Part shown: positions 1 through 5,784 of the stretch, one piece after another | Position numbering within the stretch: the first letter of the stretch is position 1 | Layout: each line of letters begins with the position of its first letter | Notes under the pieces: generated by a model | What the model saw: the letters and a program-made list of their open reading frames with translations, nothing else | Database searches by the model: none | Told to the model about the DNA's origin: nothing | DNA from: Parvularculaceae bacterium | GTDB lineage: Bacteria; Pseudomonadota; Alphaproteobacteria; Caulobacterales; Parvularculaceae | Reading direction: 5' to 3' | DNA length: 6,223 nucleotides | Assembly: GCA_004213235.1 (NCBI GenBank) | Contig: SHAI01000149.1 | Location: forward strand, 1-6,223 | Program-made: the position numbers and the translations under genes

Positions 1-142
1 CGATATACCGCGTGCGCTCTGCTATCAGGGCAACGAGTTGGCGGTCCAGACGATCGATTTCGGCGCGGACATCACCCATGTCGCGGCATTCTTCTGCGGT
101 GACAGAAGCTACCTCCGGCATTCGCTGATCTGCACCACTCAT
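1..142 (-). CDS. Chorismate mutase type II (AroQ fold, PchB-like), N-terminal part, cut by window edge
   Basis: Reading the minus strand from the ATG at 142 gives 47 codons that run off the window without a stop. Residues 24-47 (DVRAEIDRLDRQLVALIAER onward) match the first helix of the AroQ chorismate mutase fold. R26 and R43 line up with the active-site arginines R11 and R28 of the E. coli enzyme. The preceding EEC and the closing RYI look more like PchB (isochorismate pyruvate-lyase) and its stand-alone relatives than like the PheA/TyrA-fused mutase domains. The family converts chorismate to prephenate, or isochorismate to salicylate plus pyruvate, in the cytoplasm; the fragment cannot decide which. 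A GGAG at 150-153 with a 7-nt gap supports this start. The gene follows lon on the same strand after about 200 nt, with a hairpin between them, so it may have its own promoter. The fold is fairly certain; the exact reaction is not. Confidence 0.8.
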   Translation of the reverse strand, partial: MSGADQRMPEVASVTAEECRDMGDVRAEIDRLDRQLVALIAERTRYI

Positions 143-238
143 GTCAAATCTCCAAAGGACGCATGCGCACCCAGATGTCAGTGCCACGAGACGACGCGCC
201 GAGCACGCCAATGGCGCAACGGCACGCTTCAGGGCAAA

Positions 239-273
239 TCCGGCGCACGCTACCCCTTGGCACGTACACCGGA
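239..273 (-). terminator. Hairpin downstream of lon, possible factor-independent terminator
   Basis: Arms 239-249 and 263-273 form an 11-bp stem on the minus-strand transcript, with two G-U pairs. The 13-nt loop can add four more pairs beside a bulged G. The stem is followed by only TTT and then GCCC, so the U tract is poor. It lies about 70 nt past the lon stop and 97 nt before the chorismate mutase-like start, where a lon terminator or an attenuator would be expected. The hairpin is seen directly; the terminator role is inferred. Confidence 0.4.
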
Positions 274-307
274 CGCTGAGCGGGTGCAAATAGCAACCGC
301 CCAAAGT

Positions 308-343
308 GCAAGTTTAACGCGCAAGTTTAACGCGCGAGTTTAA
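308..343. repeat. 13-nt tandem repeat (about 2.8 copies) across the lon stop codon
   Basis: On the plus strand the unit GCAAGTTTAACGC occurs exactly at 308-320 and 321-333. A third, partial copy at 334-343 has one mismatch (A to G at 336). The last copy contains the lon TAA stop (340-342), so on the lon mRNA the repeat begins at the stop and runs into the 3' UTR. Because 13 is not a multiple of 3, the three TAA triplets fall in all three reading frames. The GC-rich parts of neighbouring copies can form a weak 5-bp stem. Confidence 0.85.
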
Positions 344-2739
344 TGAGTGACGACATTCGCCCCGGCATCGCCGGTCTCGCCTGGCTTTTGTGTTTGCTGG
401 GGCACTGGCTCGACCCAGTCGATTGGCGACAAGGCACCTGTCAGTGCATGGCTCAGCACCTCATCGACAGTCGTGACGGGGATGATAGTCAATCCCTCCT
501 TCACATTGTCGGGGATGTCGGCAAGGTCTTTTTCATTTTCCTCAGGGATCAAAACGGTCTTAATCCCGGCACGGAGCGCTGCGAGAAGTTTTTCCTTTAA
601 CCCACCAATCGCCAGAACGCGGCCGCGCAAGGAGATTTCCCCCGTCATGGCAACATCTTTATGGATTGAAACGCCCGTCAGTACAGACACAATCGCAGTC
701 GCCATGGCAACCCCGGCGGAAGGGCCGTCTTTAGGTGTTGCGCCTTCCGGCACGTGAATATGGATATCGGTTTTGTCGAACAATGGCGGTTCGATCCCGA
801 ATTCCGTTGCCCGGCTGCGAACATAGGAAGACGCGGCAGAAACCGATTCCTTCATCACTTCTTTCAGATTGCCCGTCGGCGTCATTTTGCCTTTGCCCGG
901 CATCTTCACCGCTTCAATCGTCAAAATGTCGCCGCCAACGCTTGTCCAGGCCAATCCGGTGACGACACCAACTTTATCGTCGCCTTCCACCTCGCCATAT
1001 CGGAACTTCGGCACGCCGGCATATTCCTCAACGATCTCCGGCGTTACCGTAATCGTATCGCGCTTGTGTGTTTCAATGTCGCGGACGGCTTTGCGCGCCA
1101 GGCGGGCAATCTCCCGCTCCAGGTTTCTCACGCCAGCTTCGCGCGTATACCTGCGAATAAGCTCACGCAATCCGTCTTCGGTGACTTCCCATTCCCCATC
1201 TTTGAGGCCATGGGTCTCACGCTGTTTGGGGATGAGGTGCCGGTTTGCAATTTCAGCTTTCTCATCTTCCGTATACCCCGGTATCCGTATGATCTCCATA
1301 CGGTCCAGCAATGGCTGCGGCATGTTGAGGCTATTTGCGGTTGTCACGAACATGACATCGGAAAGGTCATAATCGACTTCGAGATAATGATCGGCAAAGG
1401 TCGAATTTTGCTCCGGGTCCAAAACCTCGAGCAGCGCCGATGACGGGTCGCCACGGAAATCGTGGCCCATCTTGTCTATCTCATCCAGAAGAAACAGCGG
1501 GTTCGATTTTTTCGCCTTCTTCATCGACTGGATAACTTTGCCCGGCATCGAACCGATATATGTCCGCCGATGGCCGCGAATTTCCGCCTCGTCACGAACG
1601 CCCCCAAGAGAGACGCGCACGAACTCCCGACCGGTGGCTGCCGCGATCGATTTGCCAAGCGAGGTTTTGCCCACACCCGGTGGGCCAACGAGACACAAGA
1701 TGGGTCCCTTGATCTTCGATATCCGTTTTTGAACCGCAAGATATTCAAGGATCCGTTCCTTGACCTTCTCCAGTCCGTAATGATCAGAATCCAAAACTTC
1801 TTCGGCTTTGGCTAGATCAGTCTTCACCCGGGACCTCTGGCTCCAGGGGATCGACAAAAGCCAGTCAAGGTAATTACGAACAACGGTCGATTCCGCCGAC
1901 ATGGGGCTCATCTGGCGCAACTTCTTCAGCTCCGCCTCCGCTTTTGTTTTTGCCTCTTTTGTGAGCTTGGTTTTAGAAATTTTCTCTTCTAGTTCAGCGA
2001 TCTCATCACGGCCGTCGTCGGACTCGCCAAGCTCTTTTTGTATCGCCTTCATCTGTTCATTCAGATAATATTCCCGCTGGGTCTTTTCCATTTGGCGCTT
2101 GACGCGATTACGGATTTTCTTCTCAACCTGGAGAACACTCATCTCGCCTTCCATCAAGGCGTAAACCCGTTCCAGTCGGTCACCAACGCCGAAAATTTCC
2201 AGCAATTCCTGCTTCTCGGAGATCTTGATATTCAGGTGCGAGGCAACTGTGTCCGCCAATTGTGCAGGGTCATCGATTTGGTTGACCGATACGATAACCT
2301 CCGGCGGCACCCGTTTGTTCAGCTTTACATACTCTTCGAATTTCGTCGCAACAGAACGGGAGAGTGCGTCGACTTCATCCTCGTCGTCACCAATTTCCAC
2401 CGGTGTCTCCGCTTCGGCCTCGAAGAACTCTTCCGTTTGAAGATAATTCACAACGCGGGCGCGACGCTCGCCCTCAACCAGGACCTTCACCGTGCCATCA
2501 GGCAGTTTCAACAATTGAAGTACGGACGCGATAACCCCGATCTCGTAGATATCCTCCGTGCCTGGATCATTATCGCTAGCATCTTTTTGCGAGACGAGGA
2601 GAATTTTTCGGTCATTCTCCATGACGTTCTCCAACGCCCGAACCGATTTCTCGCGTCCGACGAATAGAGGCACAACCATGTTCGGGAACACGACAATGTC
2701 GCGCAAGGGGAGAACCGGGAAAACCAGAGCGTCTGTCAT
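340..2739 (-). CDS. lon: Lon protease, ATP-dependent (S16 family), complete
   Basis: A 799-residue protein of normal bacterial LonA length. It is a cytoplasmic homohexamer that unfolds and degrades damaged proteins and short-lived regulators. Domains in order: N-terminal substrate-binding domain (about 5-200) opening FPVLPLRDIVVFP; charged coiled-coil region (about 200-300); AAA+ module with Walker A GPPGVGKT at 352-359, Walker B LFLLDE at 415-420 and sensor-1 N469; protease domain (about 590-775) with Ser674 in PKDGPSAG and Lys717 in GGLKEK, the Ser-Lys dyad matching E. coli S679 and K722. A tail of about 25 residues rich in P, Q and G follows. The ATG at 2739 has AAGGA (2746-2750) 6 nt upstream, and the protein start matches the family. 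The clpX terminator lies between clpX and lon, so lon is probably transcribed at least partly from its own promoter. No residue looks missing or odd. Confidence 0.98.
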   Translation of the reverse strand: MTDALVFPVLPLRDIVVFPNMVVPLFVGREKSVRALENVMENDRKILLVSQKDASDNDPGTEDIYEIGVIASVLQLLKLPDGTVKVLVEGERRARVVNYLQTEEFFEAEAETPVEIGDDEDEVDALSRSVATKFEEYVKLNKRVPPEVIVSVNQIDDPAQLADTVASHLNIKISEKQELLEIFGVGDRLERVYALMEGEMSVLQVEKKIRNRVKRQMEKTQREYYLNEQMKAIQKELGESDDGRDEIAELEEKISKTKLTKEAKTKAEAELKKLRQMSPMSAESTVVRNYLDWLLSIPWSQRSRVKTDLAKAEEVLDSDHYGLEKVKERILEYLAVQKRISKIKGPILCLVGPPGVGKTSLGKSIAAATGREFVRVSLGGVRDEAEIRGHRRTYIGSMPGKVIQSMKKAKKSNPLFLLDEIDKMGHDFRGDPSSALLEVLDPEQNSTFADHYLEVDYDLSDVMFVTTANSLNMPQPLLDRMEIIRIPGYTEDEKAEIANRHLIPKQRETHGLKDGEWEVTEDGLRELIRRYTREAGVRNLEREIARLARKAVRDIETHKRDTITVTPEIVEEYAGVPKFRYGEVEGDDKVGVVTGLAWTSVGGDILTIEAVKMPGKGKMTPTGNLKEVMKESVSAASSYVRSRATEFGIEPPLFDKTDIHIHVPEGATPKDGPSAGVAMATAIVSVLTGVSIHKDVAMTGEISLRGRVLAIGGLKEKLLAALRAGIKTVLIPEENEKDLADIPDNVKEGLTIIPVTTVDEVLSHALTGALSPIDWVEPVPQQTQKPGETGDAGANVVTH

Positions 2740-2833
2740 ACGCTGTCCTTACTTCAAATTTTAGCGCAAAGTTCGCACAAACCCCACGCCACCTGACACC
2801 ACGGAACTACGCTGTGCCGAAAAACATTAGACC

Positions 2834-2863
2834 CTTATGTGGCGCACCGCATCCTCATTTCAA
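2834..2863 (-). promoter_or_regulatory. Candidate lon promoter
   Basis: On the minus strand, TTGAAA (2858-2863) is followed by an 18-nt spacer and CATAAG (2834-2839). This is 5/6 and 4/6 to the sigma-70 boxes. Read wider, the same elements are GGTTGAA and CCACATAA, which partly resemble a heat-shock (sigma-32) promoter. Heat control of lon is known in other bacteria. The element lies about 95 nt upstream of the lon start and downstream of the clpX terminator. A nearby TCTAAT (2826-2831) is a better -10 but has no -35 at the right distance. Confidence 0.4.
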
Positions 2864-2880
2864 CCACCAACCGCAGGCGA

Positions 2881-2903
2881 GTTTTGCCACAGACCTGCAA
2901 AAC
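2881..2903. repeat. 7-bp perfect inverted repeat upstream of the lon promoter candidate
   Basis: GTTTTGC (2881-2887) and GCAAAAC (2897-2903) are perfect inverted copies around a 9-nt spacer. The element sits between the clpX terminator and the candidate lon -35 box, 18 bp upstream of that box. It could be a regulator operator or a second small hairpin in the clpX 3' end. The symmetry is seen; the function is unknown. Confidence 0.4.
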
Positions 2904-2933
2904 AGAAAAACCTGACACGCGCGCGCAAAACAC

Positions 2934-2966
2934 AAAGCCGCCGGACCTGTTTCGTCCGGCGGCTTT
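2934..2966 (-). terminator. Rho-independent terminator after clpX
   Basis: A perfect 13-bp stem (arms 2934-2946 and 2954-2966; AAAGCCGCCGGAC and its complement) with a 7-nt loop. It lies 41 nt after the clpX stop. On the minus strand the stem ends in TTT and is followed by GTGTTTTG, a broken U tract. This is the clearest terminator in the window and marks the end of a clpX transcript. The flanking A/T pairs would also allow function on the plus strand, but no plus-strand gene needs it. Confidence 0.9.
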
Positions 2967-3007
2967 ATAGATATCACGTGTGGTTTAAATTGACGGTAAC
3001 GCCGCCA

Positions 3008-4318
3008 CTAGGCGGACGCATCAGCGCCTTTTTCGCTTCGCTCTTCATAAATCAAGAGTGGCTTTGCAGCATTTTCACCTGCATCCGCATTAACAACATC
3101 CGCGTTCACTACAATTTCAGTGACCCCTTCCATTGTCGGCAATTCGAACATGGAATCTAGCAAAATGCCTTCCATGATCGAGCGCAGCCCCCGCGCACCG
3201 GTTTTGCGCGCAATGGCCTTTTGGGCAATCGCCGCCAGGGCATCATCGGTGAAAGTGAGGGTGACGTCTTCCATCTCAAATAAGCGCGAATACTGCTTCA
3301 CCAGCGCATTCTTCGGCGAAGAAAGAATTTCAATCAGAGCCGACTCGTCGAGATCTTCCAGCGTCGCGATGACAGGTAAACGACCCACAAACTCCGGAAT
3401 AAGGCCAAACTTCAACAGGTCTTCCGGCTCCACTTCGCGCAGAACATCCCCCACGCGGCGGTCATCTGGTGACTTGATATCAGCACCAAAACCTATGGAC
3501 GTGCCGATGCCACGTGCGGAAATCACTTTTTCCAGGCCAGCAAATGCACCACCAACAATGAAGAGAATATTGGTTGTATCAACTTGCAGGAACTCCTGCT
3601 GCGGGTGCTTGCGGCCACCTTGTGGCGGGACACTCGCAACGGTGCCTTCCATGATCTTCAGCAATGCCTGCTGGACGCCCTCGCCGGAGACATCGCGCGT
3701 GATGGAGGGATTGTCGGACTTGCGGGAAATCTTGTCGACCTCATCGATATAGACGATGCCGCGCTGCGCCCGTTCGACATTGTAATCGGCAGACTGGAGC
3801 AGTTTGAGAATGATGTTTTCCACATCCTCACCGACATAACCGGCCTCGGTCAGGGTGGTCGCATCGGCCATGGTGAACGGCACATCGAGGATACGCGCAA
3901 GGGTCTGGGCCAAAAGGGTCTTACCGGAGCCCGTTGGGCCAACCAGCAAGATGTTCGATTTCGCCAGCTCTACATCATTGTTTTTCGTCGCGTGGTTCAG
4001 TCTCTTATAGTGGTTATGCACCGCCACAGACAGAACGCGCTTGGCGAAGGACTGGCCAATGACATAATCATCAAGAACCTTTTGAATGTGCTTCGGCGAT
4101 GGGACGCCTTCGCCCGCTTTTACCAAAGATGATTTTGATTCTTCGCGGATGATATCCATGCAGAGTTCGACGCATTCATCACAAATGAACACGGTCGGGC
4201 CCGCGATGAGCTTCCGAACCTCATGCTGACTCTTCCCGCAAAAAGAGCAATATAATGTATTTTTGCCGTCGCCGCCGCTGCCGCCGTTACTGCTATTCTT
4301 TCCGCCAACTTTGCTCAC
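3008..4318 (-). CDS. clpX: ClpX, ATP-dependent unfoldase subunit of ClpXP, complete, GTG start
   Basis: A 436-residue AAA+ unfoldase that recognises, unfolds and translocates substrates into ClpP as a cytoplasmic hexamer. The N-terminal zinc-binding domain has C24/C27 (CSFC) and C46/C49 (CDEC). The AAA+ core has Walker A GPTGSGKT (127-134), pore loop GYVGE (160-164), Walker B IVYIDE (188-193), RKH loop (236-238), the ClpP-docking IGF loop (275-277), arginine finger R313 and sensor-2 GARGLR (374-379). About 17 glycine/serine-rich residues come before the zinc site, as in other ClpX. The start is GTG at 4318 with AGGGAG (4329-4334) 10 nt upstream. A TAG in the same frame at 4322-4324 rules out a longer protein. 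The gene is followed by a strong terminator and preceded by a long leader with tandem repeats that reach its Shine-Dalgarno. No key residue is missing. Confidence 0.98.
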   Translation of the reverse strand: MSKVGGKNSSNGGSGGDGKNTLYCSFCGKSQHEVRKLIAGPTVFICDECVELCMDIIREESKSSLVKAGEGVPSPKHIQKVLDDYVIGQSFAKRVLSVAVHNHYKRLNHATKNNDVELAKSNILLVGPTGSGKTLLAQTLARILDVPFTMADATTLTEAGYVGEDVENIILKLLQSADYNVERAQRGIVYIDEVDKISRKSDNPSITRDVSGEGVQQALLKIMEGTVASVPPQGGRKHPQQEFLQVDTTNILFIVGGAFAGLEKVISARGIGTSIGFGADIKSPDDRRVGDVLREVEPEDLLKFGLIPEFVGRLPVIATLEDLDESALIEILSSPKNALVKQYSRLFEMEDVTLTFTDDALAAIAQKAIARKTGARGLRSIMEGILLDSMFELPTMEGVTEIVVNADVVNADAGENAAKPLLIYEERSEKGADASA

Positions 4319-4333
4319 GCTCTAAAAACTCCC

Positions 4334-4411
4334 TGTTGCGCTTGCGCGCAGCCATCCAACTTGTTGCGCTTGCGCGCAACCATTCGGTTTGTCGCACTTT
4401 TGCTCAGCCAT
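4334..4411. repeat. 28-nt-period tandem repeat in the clpX leader, with GNRA-type hairpins
   Basis: A 22-nt unit recurs every 28 nt at 4334-4355, 4362-4383 and 4390-4411. Copies 1 and 2 differ at one base; copy 3 differs from copy 1 at five. The 6-nt linkers differ between copies. On the clpX mRNA, copy 2 folds as a perfect 7-bp stem (GTTGCGC with GCGCAAC, arms 4374-4380 and 4363-4369) closed by a GCAA tetraloop. Copy 1 forms the same hairpin with one mismatch; copy 3 has lost it. The first base of copy 1 is also the A of the clpX AGGGAG. The function is unknown; a role in clpX mRNA stability or translation is inferred from position only. Confidence 0.85.
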
Positions 4412-4480
4412 TTCTGGCCTTACGCGTGCACGTTGCAAGTCACCTCGGCGCTGTATCGGAACGCCGTCGTTCTGCCAGAC

Positions 4481-4508
4481 GATATTAAACGCAAAAACAT
4501 TTAATATC
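4481..4508. repeat. 9-bp A+T-rich inverted repeat in the clpX upstream region
   Basis: GATATTAAA (4481-4489) and TTTAATATC (4500-4508) are perfect inverted copies separated by 10 nt. It stands out as A+T-rich in a G+C-rich spacer, about 165 nt upstream of clpX. It could be a dimeric regulator operator, or an mRNA hairpin if transcription starts upstream. It is followed by no U tract, so it is unlikely to be a terminator. Confidence 0.5.
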
Positions 4509-4652
4509 TGCCCCATCCAAGGGGTGTCGGCTCCCGAAGAAACCCGCCTTCACGGTAAGCGGCATTCCCGCCCTGGCGACCGAGCTCGCCGCTTTTTAAG
4601 CACACCATTATGGCGACTTCATGCCCCTCACCTGGTCAACAAACGGCGGTGC

Positions 4653-4682
4653 AACATACCAACTGGGTTATATCACCGTCAA
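4653..4682 (-). promoter_or_regulatory. Candidate clpX promoter (sigma-70 type)
   Basis: On the minus strand TTGACG (4677-4682; 5/6 to consensus) is followed after 18 nt by TATGTT (4653-4658; 4/6). It lies between the post-clpP hairpin and the clpX repeats and would give a leader of about 325 nt. The long spacer and the hairpin after clpP make a separate clpX promoter likely. This site is the best I found by eye, not proven. Confidence 0.35.
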
Positions 4683-4798
4683 ACGGTACACGCGCGCCGC
4701 ATCAGCACACAATACCTTTTGTAAAAACCTTGGGGTCAAAGCCGGTTCCCGGCTGATGCAAAGTGATGATGCACAAATTGCGCCAATTCTGCCGCAAA

Positions 4799-4833
4799 CC
4801 GCATTTTCCGAAGGTTTTCCTTCAGAAATGCGG
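4799..4833 (-). terminator. Strong hairpin after clpP, possible terminator or processing site
   Basis: On the minus strand the arms pair over 15 bp (outer CCGCATTT with AAATGCGG, inner part GAAGG with CCTTC) with one bulged A, one G-U pair and an AAAA tetraloop. It begins 23 nt after the clpP stop. Only TTT then GCGG follows, so termination may be partial, leaving some clpP-clpX read-through. The stem is clear; the role is inferred. Confidence 0.55.
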
Positions 4834-4855
4834 CCTGGCACCCGGGTCAGCTTTT

Positions 4856-5482
4856 CTATTCTTCTGCCCCGGCCGATCGCTTATCAATCACCTGGTCAAC
4901 CAGTCCGAAATCAAGAGCTTCGGCTGGATCCATGAAATGATCACGGTCCAGGGTCCGCTCAATGGTCTCATAGGATTGACCCGTATGGTGGACGTAGATC
5001 TCGTTCAGCCGGCGCTTGATCTTGATGATATCTTGCGCGTGACGTTCAATATCTGACGCCTGGCCCTGAAATCCGCCCGAAGGCTGGTGCACCATGATCC
5101 GCGAATTCGGCAGGGAATAGCGCATCCCCTTCTCACCCGCCGCGAGCAGCAGCGAGCCCATGGACGCCGCCATGCCAGTCACCATTGTGCTGACGGCCGG
5201 ACGGATAAACTGCATGGTATCGTACATCGCCAGACCAGCGGAAACGGACCCGCCAGGCGAATTGATATACATGGAAATCTCTTTTTTTGGATTTTCCGCT
5301 TCGAGGAACAAAAGCTGAGCGACCACGAGCGTCGACATCGCATCATGAACAGGTCCGGAAAGAAAAATGATCCGCTCTTTCAGGAGCCGGCTATAGATAT
5401 CGTAAGAACGCTCCCCACGGCTCGACTGCTCGACAACCATCGGCACGAGCATGTTCATATAAATATCGTTTGGATCTTTCAT
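4856..5482 (-). CDS. clpP: ClpP, proteolytic subunit of ClpXP/ClpAP, complete
   Basis: A serine peptidase (S14) of about 208 residues. It forms the double-heptamer degradation chamber in the cytoplasm and takes unfolded substrates from ClpX or ClpA. Numbered from the ATG at 5482, the triad is Ser107 (in GMAASMGS), His132 (in HQPSGG) and Asp181 (in LDRDHF), matching E. coli S97/H122/D171 of the mature enzyme. The N-terminal segment LVPMVVEQSSRGERSYDIYS and the oligomer region are typical. The start is uncertain. ATG 5482 (MKDPN) fits alphaproteobacterial ClpP starts such as Caulobacter's, but its GGAG (5495-5498) is 12 nt away. A GTG at 5500 would add six residues (VENGSP) and has GGAAGA 11 nt upstream. 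It lies between tig and clpX on one strand, as is usual, but with long spacers on both sides. It looks intact. Confidence 0.97.
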   Translation of the reverse strand: MKDPNDIYMNMLVPMVVEQSSRGERSYDIYSRLLKERIIFLSGPVHDAMSTLVVAQLLFLEAENPKKEISMYINSPGGSVSAGLAMYDTMQFIRPAVSTMVTGMAASMGSLLLAAGEKGMRYSLPNSRIMVHQPSGGFQGQASDIERHAQDIIKIKRRLNEIYVHHTGQSYETIERTLDRDHFMDPAEALDFGLVDQVIDKRSAGAEE

Positions 5483-5526
5483 CGGGCTACCATTCTCCAC
5501 TGGTCAGGTCATCTTCCGGCCACACG

Positions 5527-5538
5527 CATGTTAACATG
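5527..5538. repeat. 12-bp perfect palindrome in the clpP leader
   Basis: CATGTTAACATG is a perfect palindrome 44 nt upstream of the clpP ATG at 5482. Another CATG follows after GCG on the plus strand. It could be a dimeric operator close to the ribosome site, or chance. No regulator can be named. Confidence 0.35.
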
Positions 5539-5685
5539 GCGCATGACCGCGCCGGACAGGCCCGCCCGGCACTCTCATTTCTTTCTTGGCGTTTCAAAAA
5601 CACCGAGTTCTAGCGGGGACTTCGCCCCACAAGGGGACAAACGTCATGATTCGCGACAGGCGGTAAAAGCCTTTCGACAACTCGG

Positions 5686-5714
5686 TTATGGGGTTTGCCT
5701 CCCCACAAACGAAG
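5686..5714 (-). promoter_or_regulatory. Candidate clpP heat-shock-like promoter
   Basis: On the minus strand CTTCGTT (5708-5714) is followed after 14 nt by CCCCATAA (5686-5693). The second box is close to the sigma-32 -10 consensus (CCCCATnT). The first keeps only the CTT of CTTGAAA. It would give a leader of about 195 nt before clpP. clpP is a known heat-shock gene in many proteobacteria, which favours the idea, but the match is partial and found by eye. Confidence 0.35.
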
Positions 5715-5784
5715 CACCAGACCAGCCACAAGGACGTTGTGGCACGGTTCGGCTTAAGCGAGTGTTGACAAGTTCACAAATCAC

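Larger units (their letters stand above)
4319..4855. other. Long gene-free leader between clpP and clpX
   Basis: This 537-nt stretch holds no gene I can support on either strand. Going from clpP toward clpX it contains: a strong hairpin (4799-4833), a 6-bp hairpin with a 3-nt loop (4740-4754), a candidate promoter (4653-4682), nested inverted repeats of 7 and 5 bp (4557-4594), a 9-bp A+T-rich inverted repeat (4481-4508) and 28-nt repeats (4334-4411) up to the clpX ribosome site. A 64-codon frame at 4322-4516 lies in the clpX frame and is closed by a TAG two codons before the GTG. It has no clear ribosome site and I do not call it a gene. Confidence 0.7.

Noticed and set aside
314..331. TTAA-TTAA spacing in the lon 3' repeat as a CtrA site
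   Set aside because: The gap is 9 nt where CtrA needs 7, and it lies at a gene end.
38..343. Plus-strand open frame of 101 codons at the left edge
   Set aside because: It overlaps the chorismate mutase-like gene on the other strand and the lon 3' repeat, with no family resemblance.
754..1443. Long plus-strand open frame (229 codons) inside lon
   Set aside because: It is antisense to the lon AAA+ and protease region, whose protein is fully conserved. Its translation matches no family I know, and it is explained as a shadow of lon codons.
3050..3110. Apparent VVNAD-VVNAD duplication near the ClpX C-terminus
   Set aside because: Aligned with E. coli ClpX (VVIDESVID) the two halves fall on normal family positions, so it is not an insertion; only about three extra residues follow.
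318..4380. Heptamer TTGCGCG/CGCGCAA recurring in the spacers around lon and clpX
   Set aside because: The same string also occurs inside the lon and clpX coding regions, so it looks like ordinary base composition and not a shared operator.
4322..4516. 64-codon minus-strand frame just upstream of clpX and in the same frame
   Set aside because: It was considered as a clpX N-terminal extension or leader gene. A TAG separates it from clpX, it has no Shine-Dalgarno at a good distance, and half of it is made of the repeats.
4557..4597. Plus-strand terminator-like stem followed by TTTTT
   Set aside because: There is no plus-strand gene upstream to be terminated, and the stem has a large interrupted interior.
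5648..5652. GANTC (GATTC) in the clpP upstream region as a CcrM methylation control site
   Set aside because: It is a single 5-bp site, and several others occur inside coding sequence in this window; there is nothing to link it to regulation.
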